Below, piece by piece: positions 1-6,855 of a stretch of DNA of 64,000 bases. Numbering within the stretch: position 1 is the stretch's first letter; every line of letters starts with the position of its first letter. This DNA comes from Allomuricauda sp. (GTDB lineage: Bacteria > Bacteroidota > Bacteroidia > Flavobacteriales > Flavobacteriaceae), in NCBI RefSeq assembly GCF_028280385.1, contig NZ_JANQLX010000013.1, positions 103,805 to 167,804 on the forward strand, given 5' to 3'. The notes below the pieces were generated by a model. The model ran no database searches, was not told the DNA's origin, and saw only the letters and a program-made list of their open reading frames with translations. A program made the position numbers and the translations under genes.

Positions 1-911
1 CCGTTTTTCCATCCCAAGCAACTGCTGGCCACAAACGCCGCCGCCAAAGGAGCTGTCATGGCCGAAGTGACCCCGGCTGCCAAAAGACCAGCAGCAATGA
101 AATACACCGCGCTTTTGCCAAAGAGAGGTTCCAGACCGGTAGCAAGGTCCATAATACCCGTAACATCCGTTAAAGATGCAGAAGCCGCCGTGATCAAAAT
201 AGCCATGGACACCAAGCCGCCCAGTGCAATGGAAATTATGGTATCCCATTTAGCAGTTTTAAGGTCGTCCTTGGAATTCCATTTTTCCTTGACCAAGGAG
301 GCATGAAGAAAAAGGTTGTAGGGCACCACGGTGGTACCCACCAAGGCCACAATGGTAAGCAAACTTCCTTGCGGCAAGCTGGGCACAAACATATTTTTGC
401 CAATTTCCAAAAGGGACGGACCGGTCATAATTGCCGCCAAAAGAAAGCAGAGTCCCATCAAACCCACCAATCCCACGAACACTTTTTCAAGGGTTTTATA
501 CCCGCTGAACCAAAGCAATAAAAATGCTGCCAATCCTATAAATGCAGGATAAAACTTTGAAATGAACCCCTGCCCCATTATGCCCTCCAAGCCTAAGGTA
601 GCACCGCCAATATTTCCTGCTTCGTAGGCGGCATTGCCCACCAAAATGGCCAAAAGTACAAGAGCAATAACCACCTTTCTAACCAGCGGGGAGCCTATTT
701 CCTGTTTTACAACATCCATCAGGCCTTTTTGGGTCAGCACCCCTATTCGACCAGCCATCTCTTGCAAAACAATTGTTGCAACAATGGACACCAGGACCGC
801 CCAAAGAAGGCTATAGCCAAAATGCACCCCTGCCAAGGTACAAACGGTAATGGTACCTGGCCCTACAAAAGCAGCAGCTACAAGAATTCCGGGGCCTATT
901 TTCCTAAACAT
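1..911 (-). CDS. Nramp-family metal transporter-like protein, 3' end outside window
   Basis: A reverse-strand reading frame opens with ATG at 909-911 and stays open to the window edge (about 303 residues, C-terminus missing). It encodes a chain of hydrophobic helices with the Nramp layout. TM1 contains GPGILVAAAFVGPGTITV, which aligns with the family's GPAFIAAIGYIDPGNFAT, and TM6 contains TTVVPYNLFLHASL, which aligns with ATVMPHVIYLHSSL. The metal-binding Asp and Asn of TM1 are therefore Gly and Thr here, and the TM6 Met-Pro-His is Val-Pro-Tyr. The fold assignment is strong. The substrate is unclear, because the residues that coordinate Mn2+/Fe2+ in classical MntH are missing. It would act in the inner membrane. 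Confidence 0.85.
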   Translation of the reverse strand, partial: MFRKIGPGILVAAAFVGPGTITVCTLAGVHFGYSLLWAVLVSIVATIVLQEMAGRIGVLTQKGLMDVVKQEIGSPLVRKVVIALVLLAILVGNAAYEAGNIGGATLGLEGIMGQGFISKFYPAFIGLAAFLLLWFSGYKTLEKVFVGLVGLMGLCFLLAAIMTGPSLLEIGKNMFVPSLPQGSLLTIVALVGTTVVPYNLFLHASLVKEKWNSKDDLKTAKWDTIISIALGGLVSMAILITAASASLTDVTGIMDLATGLEPLFGKSAVYFIAAGLLAAGVTSAMTAPLAAAFVASSCLGWKN

Positions 912-1091
912 AGGTAAGATGTTTTTCAGATTTTAAAATAAGTAGATTTATTTGGAATGGTGCATTTCATCCAAAAAATTGCATTTCATCTAAAAATGGG
1001 GTGTCGTATATCGATTTTTTATACGATTCTAACTTTCTCGAAGTTATAATAGTCCCAAATCAAATATTGACCTAAAACTTAACCTATACTC

Positions 1092-1535
1092 ATGACCTGT
1101 ACGGACTGTGGTAAAACTATTGGGCATGACCAATATAGTGCTTCTATGGAATCATTAGGAATTGCACTATGCGAGAGACATGCCCGACTTATCAAGAAAA
1201 TTATCCTAAACAACAACACCCCCGTTGAGGCCATCCATCTTTTTTATGCGCTTAAGGAAGCTGGTGCCCACCCAATGTTGGAATGGTGGGACGGAAAAAA
1301 GTCCGTGGACATTGCCATATCCCGGGTAAAACTCAATATTGAAATCGACAAGGATTACAATATGATAACCCATGAGCAGGCCATAAGTGATCTTGAAGAG
1401 GCCATGCACTCCTTCAAAAATGGATTTACTACCATCAGAATCCCGCATCTGGCCGTCAAGTACTATTTATCGGATACCGTCCAGAATATCCTTGGTATTA
1501 TAGACGGGCTTAAGGCAAACATCAAGGTGATCTAA
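1092..1535 (+). CDS. small zinc-ribbon protein with nuclease-like domain (hypothetical)
   Basis: This 147-residue protein opens with a Cys motif (CTDCGKTIG, then a later CERH) that could bind zinc. After a helical linker it has the pattern VDIAISRVKLNIEIDKDYN followed by TTIRIPH. Two hydrophobic strands carrying D and ExD residues, then a strand ending RIPH, recall DUF559/Vsr-type restriction-endonuclease-like folds. That resemblance is by eye and no catalytic triad is proven. The gene stands alone: 180 bp separate it from the divergent Nramp gene and about 250 bp from the next gene. I do not know its function. Confidence 0.6.
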   Translation: MTCTDCGKTIGHDQYSASMESLGIALCERHARLIKKIILNNNTPVEAIHLFYALKEAGAHPMLEWWDGKKSVDIAISRVKLNIEIDKDYNMITHEQAISDLEEAMHSFKNGFTTIRIPHLAVKYYLSDTVQNILGIIDGLKANIKVI

Positions 1536-1782
1536 CCCCACAGGAAACCTTATTGTTAATCTTTTTTTTCAACCGCCAGAGGCTAACTCACTGGAATTAT
1601 ATCTGTTGATTGAGAGCGTATTAGGGATTCCAGAGGTATCCCGAATCGGTGATTTTGGGACCTTTACTTGTGCATTCCAACCCAAAAAAAAGGGCACTAG
1701 CCGAATAAATCAGGTCTCAAGGTGAAAATCAAGTAGTTTTCCGCCTCGTTTTAAGGAAATAACCAACCAAAACCTCACAAAA

Positions 1783-2661
1783 ATGGCGGAAAAGCTAATT
1801 GTCAATTTCACCCCTACGGGAATGATTCCCACGAAGAAGATGACCCCCCATGTTCCTATTCAGGTAGCTGAAATAGTTGAAGATGTTCTTAAAGTTGCAG
1901 AAATTGGAATCACCATGGTGCACCTGCATGCACGTGAACACGATACCGGCGACCCCACCTATAAAAAGGAAATCTACGGAAGGATTATCGAAGGTATCCG
2001 AAAGCACAGACCCGATTTGGTCATTTGTGTCTCTTTAAGCGGAAGAAATTATTCGGAATTTGAGAAAAGGGCCGAACCTCTGTTTCTGGAAGGTGCATTA
2101 AAACCAGATATGGGAAGCTTAACCCTAAGTTCCTTAAATTTTAATGCCACTGCAAGTTCAAACTCTCCACAAATGATTCAGGATTTGGCAAAAGCCATGC
2201 TCGACCGTGGGATAGTGCCAGAACTTGAGGCCTTTGATATTGGAATGATCAATTACGCCAAGTATTTGGAAAAGAAAGGCCTTTTGGAACCGCCGTATTA
2301 TTTCAATTTAATCTTGGGGAATATTGCCTGTGCCCAAGCCAACCTGCTCAATGCGGGAATTATGATCAACGATCTTCCCAATCAATCTTTTTGGAGTCTG
2401 GCTGGGATAGGAAATACACAATTAAAGATGAATTCCATCGGTATTGCCATGGGTGGCGGAGTGCGTGTTGGTATCGAGGACAATATCTGGTACGATGTCA
2501 AAAGAACCCAGCTTGCATCCAACGAAGCTTTGATCAAGCGTGTCCATACCATAGCCCAAGCCAATGAAAGGGAAATTATGACTCCGTTGGAATTTAGGGC
2601 CAAAATGAATTTACAGACCAACAATGAAAGTTTTGGTCGTGTAAAAGTTCAGGCTTCATGA
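1783..2661 (+). CDS. beta-keto acid cleavage enzyme (BKACE/Kce family, DUF849)
   Basis: At 292 residues this is typical of the DUF849 family, zinc-dependent TIM-barrel enzymes that condense a beta-keto acid with acetyl-CoA and split the product into acetoacetate and a new CoA ester. The prototype is 3-keto-5-aminohexanoate cleavage enzyme of lysine fermentation. The N-terminal NFTPTGMIPT strand and the VHLHARE motif (His47 and His49, the usual zinc ligands) are clear. A GVRVGIEDNIW segment near residue 225 carries the conserved Glu. The substrate cannot be told from sequence. No other lysine-fermentation genes are near, so a role in another beta-keto acid pathway is likely. Its stop codon overlaps the next start as ATGA. 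Confidence 0.9.
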   Translation: MAEKLIVNFTPTGMIPTKKMTPHVPIQVAEIVEDVLKVAEIGITMVHLHAREHDTGDPTYKKEIYGRIIEGIRKHRPDLVICVSLSGRNYSEFEKRAEPLFLEGALKPDMGSLTLSSLNFNATASSNSPQMIQDLAKAMLDRGIVPELEAFDIGMINYAKYLEKKGLLEPPYYFNLILGNIACAQANLLNAGIMINDLPNQSFWSLAGIGNTQLKMNSIGIAMGGGVRVGIEDNIWYDVKRTQLASNEALIKRVHTIAQANEREIMTPLEFRAKMNLQTNNESFGRVKVQAS

Positions 2662-3296
2662 AAAGTAGGGAATCTGGAAAGTTCTATAAGTTCCAACTAC
2701 TTTTCATACGAATAAAACACGGACTTTTTTTATTTACCCTAAGAAGCTTTTTATCCAAAATTGGCTTGGATTTTATGCTTTTTTATTGGGAGTTGGAAGG
2801 GAGCCAGGAGATGGCAGAACCTGAGATAAGGAATACCAAGGAAACTTATGAAGTCACCCCACTGGCCAAGTCAGACTTGACTGCCCTCAAGAATCTGTCT
2901 TTTATCAATTATGACAAATTGCTGGAGAGCTTTGATCGGGGGGCAAAAGTCATTGGCCTAAAAAACAAGGATGAGATTGCGGCTTTTACCTGTGTGGAAT
3001 ACAGCGATTTTATATTTAGAAAAAAGAGGTTTGAGCTTCATGACAATGAGGCCTATTTATTGAACATGTACACCTTTCAATCCCATAGAGGGAAAAATTT
3101 AGCGCCTTTTTTGAGATACCAAGTGTACCAAATGCTCAAAAAGGAAGGTGTCGGAAGAATATACAGCGTAACGGACTATCTCAATAAGTCTTCCATTAAA
3201 TTCAAGAGAAAATTAGGAGCCAAACCCTTGGTCCTATACTTCTCGGTGATATTTTTCAAAAGATTACATTGGACGTTTGCGCTAAAGCGATACTAA
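2658..3296 (+). CDS. GNAT-family acetyltransferase
   Basis: This is a 212-residue protein translationally coupled to the BKACE gene by an ATGA overlap, which is why the first ATG is chosen; an internal ATG (MAEPEIRN, about residue 51) is an alternative. The core of a GNAT fold is visible: YLLNMYTFQSHRGKNLAPFL is the acetyl-CoA pyrophosphate-loop region (R/Q-x-x-G-like), followed by a helix and a VTDYLNKSSIKFKRKLG segment typical of the N-acetyltransferase C-terminus. The N-terminus (residues 15-45) is hydrophobic and basic and may be a membrane-associated helix. The substrate is unknown. Coupling suggests it modifies a product or substrate of the BKACE reaction, which is inference. Confidence 0.75.
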   Translation: MKSRESGKFYKFQLLFIRIKHGLFLFTLRSFLSKIGLDFMLFYWELEGSQEMAEPEIRNTKETYEVTPLAKSDLTALKNLSFINYDKLLESFDRGAKVIGLKNKDEIAAFTCVEYSDFIFRKKRFELHDNEAYLLNMYTFQSHRGKNLAPFLRYQVYQMLKKEGVGRIYSVTDYLNKSSIKFKRKLGAKPLVLYFSVIFFKRLHWTFALKRY

Positions 3297-3304
3297 GTTA
3301 TTGG

Positions 3305-3416
3305 CTATCCCAGCCAGCCTTCCCGATCCAGGCTTCGGTATTGGATTGCCTCAGAAAGATGTTTCGCACTGATTTTTTCTGCTCTGGACAAATCGGCAAT
3401 GGTCCTAGCCACCTTA
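3305..3416 (-). pseudogene. yifB: severed 3' end of yifB/comM
   Basis: Read on the reverse strand, this stretch translates as [14 protein letters not shown] ... [16 protein letters not shown] and then TAG (3305-3307). That is the characteristic C-terminus of the YifB/ComM Mg-chelatase-like AAA+ family. The remainder of the gene lies 17.3 kb away at 20693-22116 and ends at AYDRIL, the residues that normally precede KVARTIAD. Joining the two at the shared TTA core restores the codons ATC CTT AAG GTG GCT without a frame change. The fragment has no start of its own and is expected to be untranslated while the element is integrated. Confidence 0.93.
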
Positions 3417-3440
3417 GCTGCTAAATTCTATTATAAGCAG
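3408..3440. other. left attachment junction of the integrative element
   Basis: Host yifB sequence reads up to the trinucleotide TTA at 3414-3416. Element sequence follows, starting GCTGCT, and contains the attP half-arm AAATTCTATTATAAGCAG (3423-3440). The same TTA core recurs at the right junction (20690-20692). Confidence 0.85.
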
Positions 3441-3482
3441 CTATATCCTACAATATTGCTGCTCTCAAACAGTTAGAGTACT

Positions 3483-5168
3483 ATGCAAGCCGTTATATAC
3501 GCAAGAGTTTCCAGTACAGATGAATCCCAATCGTACGATAGGCAGATAGAGGACTTAAAGCCATTGGCTACCTACAAAAGGTTAGAGGTAGTCAAAATAT
3601 TTGCGGACAAAATATCAGGATTCAAAAAATCGCTGGATGAACGGGTAGAGTTCAACAAGATGGTTGACTTCATATCTGCCAACAACATCAAGCACATTCT
3701 TGTAAGTGAACTTAGCAGGCTTAGCCGTAGAACCAAGGACATTATAGACTTCGTTACCGAATGCAACAGTAAAGGTATCTGCATCCATGTACAAAAAAGT
3801 GGATTAACTACCCTTAATGAGGATGGTACGGTAAATGCAACGGCCAAAATGATAATCACAACACTTTCTGGGGTTGCCGAAATGGAAAGTGAAAACACTT
3901 CCTATCGTGTAAGGTCTGGTAAATTAAACGCTGCGAAGAATGGTCTTGGGTTCAATCAGAAAATTTATGGCTACGATAAAGGCGAGGACGGCAGGCCAGT
4001 TATAAATGAGGATGAGGCCGCATTGGTTCGTACAATGTTCGATATGGTGCTAGAAGGGCATGGTACAAGAAAAATCGCAAAATACCTCAACGAAAATTAT
4101 GAAACCAAAGAATGGAAAATAGGCAGTATAAACTCAATACTTCGGAACACTTTTTACAAAGGTAATAGGCGTTATAAAGTATCTGAAAAAAATGGTCAAA
4201 TCGAATATGCTTTCACTGAAGTTCCAGCAATAGTAACGGCTGACAAATTTGATGAGGTACAACAGTACATCGATGACCGCAGACGTTTTGTAAGCCCCCC
4301 AGCCGTGCATACCAATCCCTTTGCATCCATGATAAAATGTCAATGTGGAGCCGTCATGCATCAGGTGGTTATACCGCAGGGAAGACTAAACCTGTATCGC
4401 TGTAGCATCAAATGTGGAGTACAATCTATAAATAGGGATTTTCTAATAGATGAGGTACGCAGGGTTTTAGAAAAAAATGCACAGGAGTTCAAAGAGGCCG
4501 ATGTAAAGGCAAAACTTAAAAAGACAATTAAGGTTGATTCGGCAAACGCTACCCAATGTGAGAGACAAATACGTTCCTTAAAAGACAAAATAGATAGAGC
4601 CTACGACCGTTACGATGATGATGAAATTACCAAAGAAGAATATGATCACCATAGAAAACGCTACAAAAATGAAATTGAGAAACTGGAGGCCGAGGCCAAG
4701 AGGTTAAAGGCCAATGTAGCTGCAACAAAATCCATGCTCAACAATAAAATAGCACACTACTCCACCGATTTAGAAGTGTTCAAGACACAGGTGGAAAAGA
4801 TAATCAAACATATCACGGTCGGTGAAAGGTTTGCAACCGTGCATTTCAAATCATGGTTCAAATATTTAATTCCAATTTATAGGGGTGCGCAATTGCAAAG
4901 ATTCAATAATGGAACTCTTGGAATGGAAATCACATACGACTTGGAAAACGATATGAATACCCTAATGACATTATTGGTAGAAAACCTACACCTGACCCCC
5001 AAAGAAATTAAGGAAGTAAAAGAAAATATGAGGAAGTGGGATGATGCACGGGAAGTTAAACACAACCCGAAGGCATTGGACAAAATAATTCGTAAGCATA
5101 AGACCAATTATAAAGAGCTTATGGAAGTAATAAATGAATCCGGCCTTGACTACCTGCTGAACGATTAA
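3483..5168 (+). CDS. large serine recombinase (site-specific integrase)
   Basis: This 561-residue protein has the full large serine integrase layout. Residues 1-140 form the resolvase catalytic domain, with Ser10 in YARVSS and the arginine-rich ELSRLSRRTKD segment. Residues 155-260 form the recombinase domain (GYDKGEDGRPV, then GHGTRKIAKYLNE). Residues 283-318 form a zinc ribbon (CQCGAV ... YRCSIKCG). Residues 355-420 are a strongly charged coiled coil, which in this family controls integration versus excision. The gene starts 66 bp inside the left element end and reads inward, the usual arrangement next to attP. It should cut and join attP and attB through a 2-bp stagger. I recognise no excisionase/directionality factor with certainty; small genes at 6074-6855 are candidates. 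Confidence 0.96.
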   Translation: MQAVIYARVSSTDESQSYDRQIEDLKPLATYKRLEVVKIFADKISGFKKSLDERVEFNKMVDFISANNIKHILVSELSRLSRRTKDIIDFVTECNSKGICIHVQKSGLTTLNEDGTVNATAKMIITTLSGVAEMESENTSYRVRSGKLNAAKNGLGFNQKIYGYDKGEDGRPVINEDEAALVRTMFDMVLEGHGTRKIAKYLNENYETKEWKIGSINSILRNTFYKGNRRYKVSEKNGQIEYAFTEVPAIVTADKFDEVQQYIDDRRRFVSPPAVHTNPFASMIKCQCGAVMHQVVIPQGRLNLYRCSIKCGVQSINRDFLIDEVRRVLEKNAQEFKEADVKAKLKKTIKVDSANATQCERQIRSLKDKIDRAYDRYDDDEITKEEYDHHRKRYKNEIEKLEAEAKRLKANVAATKSMLNNKIAHYSTDLEVFKTQVEKIIKHITVGERFATVHFKSWFKYLIPIYRGAQLQRFNNGTLGMEITYDLENDMNTLMTLLVENLHLTPKEIKEVKENMRKWDDAREVKHNPKALDKIIRKHKTNYKELMEVINESGLDYLLND

Positions 5169-5379
5169 AATCCAATCCATCTAAACCAAACGATCGACTC
5201 CCCCACTTTAAAATATTCGCAGCAGAACGATACGCTCTGTTTTTCGCTTGACCACGACATTTTCATAAAGTTTAGGTGAAACTATACCACTCAACTAACG
5301 TTCCCGACCTTAAATCGTCGTATTCTTCCCTGCTCCAATTTCAGGGTAGTAACCCATCCAAAATGGCCTAAAAAAACAG
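5169..5379. other. non-coding stretch between integrase and tandem repeats
   Basis: I see no credible gene in these 211 bases. The sequence shows no convincing copy of the downstream 177-bp unit and no strong hairpin followed by a T-run. Confidence 0.5.
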
Positions 5380-6040
5380 CTTGACGAAAAATCACTTTCA
5401 AAACGCATGACAGCCCACTAAAAATGGGAAGTCTTGAAAATAAATTCTGAAAAGTGGTGCTGACCATTTAGGTAAAAAGCGCATCAGGTTACGCTCTGAA
5501 CGATTCCAAAAGCCAAATAGCACAGGATTACCCATAAAATCAGGTACCTAATCTAGCTACCTAAAAGATTACATCCTGAACCCTTGAAAGCCCAGTAAAA
5601 ACGAGGGTTTTTGAAAATCTATACCGAAAAGTGATACCATCTATTGGGTAAAAGACGAATTAAGGTTACGCACTGAATTATTCTAAAAGCTAAATACACC
5701 AAGATAATCCGTGAAAACAGGTATCGCATCCAGCTAGACCAAAGATCACTTTCAAAACGCTTGGAGGCCCAACAAAAAGAGGAGTTCTTGAAATTGAAAA
5801 CCGAAAAGTGCCGCTGAAGTAAGGGTAAAAGACGCATTGAAGTAGCCCGATGAATTATTGCGATGGCTAATTAGCATAGTGTTCAGCCAAATACAGGTAT
5901 CGCAACCAGCAAGACGAAAGATCACTTTCAAAACCTTTGGAAGTCCAATAAAAACAGGACTTGTTGAAAATCTATGCCGAAAAGTGTGTTCGACAGCTTG
6001 GGTAAAAGAACGTTTGATTTTTTTGCTCAGGAAGAAAGTA
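5380..6040. repeat. four imperfect ~177-bp tandem repeats, probably structured non-coding DNA/RNA
   Basis: Corresponding points of successive units (the AATCACTTTC/GATCACTTTC anchor) fall at about 5390, 5568, 5744 and 5920, giving periods of 178, 176 and 176. Each unit keeps the same ordered blocks: the anchor, CCGAAAAGTG (CTGAAAAGTG in unit 1), GGTAAAA, and in units 1-3 a CAGGTA block. The last unit is truncated. Units 1, 2 and 4 place a hairpin at the same spot with different paired bases: CCCA/TGGG extended by GAC/GTC at 5409-5433, AAAGCCC/GGGTTTT at 5587-5611 and AAGTCC/GGACTT at 5941-5962. Unit 3 does not pair there. Overlapping reading frames are not conserved between units, so it is probably non-coding. 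An origin, or repeated small RNAs for the downstream polymerase-like gene, are possibilities. Confidence 0.8.
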
Positions 6041-6073
6041 CAACAAAGTTCCACCGAATCTTAATCTACCAAT

Positions 6074-6319
6074 ATGACGGAAATAAAAGAATTACAATTA
6101 CACCCAATTGTGGAAACAAAAGCAGTGCGCTTCGTACAATATCTGCAAAGGCACAACGGTTGGGTCGAATTGACCAAAAAACAGCTTACGGCTGAATACA
6201 GCAGTAAGTACAGAAAGTTTCTTGACCCACTAATAAAAAATGGCATTGTTGAGGTAGACCATAGCTACAGTAGCTATCTGCAAATCGGCAAAAAATACAG
6301 AGCCACAAACTTAACCTAG
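6074..6319 (+). CDS. 81-aa winged-helix-like protein related to the N-terminus of the downstream polymerase-like protein
   Basis: Residues 38-77 (LTAEYSSKYRKFLDPLIKNG, then IVEVDHSYSSYLQIGKKYR) align with residues 61-103 of the 461-residue protein encoded at 6836-8221 (FIAEYGYTYYEKFLEPLKDN, then DIVEVDDYFAESLRIPKGYK). The predicted helix-helix-beta-hairpin pattern suits a small winged-helix DNA-binding domain. It follows the tandem repeats directly and ends before a strong terminator-like hairpin. A plausible role is repressor, copy control or directionality factor, possibly binding the same DNA as the larger protein; this is inference. I do not recognise a named family. Confidence 0.7.
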   Translation: MTEIKELQLHPIVETKAVRFVQYLQRHNGWVELTKKQLTAEYSSKYRKFLDPLIKNGIVEVDHSYSSYLQIGKKYRATNLT

Positions 6320-6325
6320 CAAATT

Positions 6326-6394
6326 AATGACCTGCCCAAAACAACCAAAGTCAAACCTTCGCAACGCTTTTCTAAAGTTCGAGGGCAGGTCATT
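6326..6394 (+). terminator. long-loop hairpin followed by T-rich tract
   Basis: A perfect 12-bp inverted repeat, AATGACCTGCCC (6326-6337) and GGGCAGGTCATT (6383-6394), encloses a 45-nt loop. TTTTAATTTT follows. It lies just after the 81-aa gene. The large loop is unusual for a simple terminator, so a structured leader or attenuator for the next genes is also possible. Confidence 0.6.
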
Positions 6395-6416
6395 TTAATT
6401 TTAAACAACACGGAAG

Positions 6417-6722
6417 ATGAAAGAATATATCAAACAGGCTTTTGGCCTGTACTACAACTATGACCGTAAAGGAACTTTACAATCGTTTTTAGAATTGATT
6501 GAGAATTACGAGAGCTACCGGGAGCTAGAATTAAAATTCCCGAACAAAGAGAGTAAAAATGAGTTTAAAGTCATACTGAACAAGGCATGGGATGAGTTCA
6601 CAATTGGAAAGGACGTGTACTGGGTCAGCAAATATGTAGAACAGGTTGAGCAAATATTAATTCAAATCACAGAAAATTATGGAACAAATATTACGTTACC
6701 GTTACAACGGGCGCAATTATAA
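6417..6722 (+). CDS. hypothetical protein, 101 aa
   Basis: A small, charged, mostly helical protein (MKEYIKQAFGLYYNYDRKG at its start) that I do not recognise. It lies 22 bases after the hairpin at 6326-6394 and overlaps the next small frame, consistent with one co-transcribed replication module. There is no signal peptide or membrane segment. Confidence 0.6.
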   Translation: MKEYIKQAFGLYYNYDRKGTLQSFLELIENYESYRELELKFPNKESKNEFKVILNKAWDEFTIGKDVYWVSKYVEQVEQILIQITENYGTNITLPLQRAQL

Positions 6723-6855
6723 GAACATGAAAGACCTATGCTTAGGCGAGGGTATATCAAAACGAAAATTTTCAGTCCTTGTAAAAATGGGCTACATCAA
6801 GAAATTGGATAATCAACTAAACATCGTGGCAAACCATGGAAGCAGTAGAAGTTAA
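6679..6855 (+). CDS. possible 58-aa excisionase-like small protein
   Basis: This frame of 58 residues overlaps the preceding gene by 44 bases and the following one by 20. It contains YKNMKDLCLGEGISKRKFSV followed by LVKMGYIKK, which resembles the short helix-turn-helix of MerR/excisionase-type proteins (a helix, GISKRKF, then a recognition helix). The start is ATG at 6679. Overlap on both sides is typical of coupled phage or element genes. Coding status rests on composition and context only. Confidence 0.45.
   Translation: MEQILRYRYNGRNYKNMKDLCLGEGISKRKFSVLVKMGYIKKLDNQLNIVANHGSSRS

Noticed and set aside
5380..6040. CRISPR array
   Set aside because: The repeat period is ~177 bp with the whole unit diverging gradually. 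There is no short constant repeat with unique spacers and no cas gene.
5619..6054. Open frames on both strands inside the ~177-bp repeats (for example reverse-strand frames at 5619-5837 and 5752-6054)
   Set aside because: The frames are not kept in step between the repeat units, and their composition looks random. The conserved features are hairpins and short blocks, which fits non-coding DNA better.
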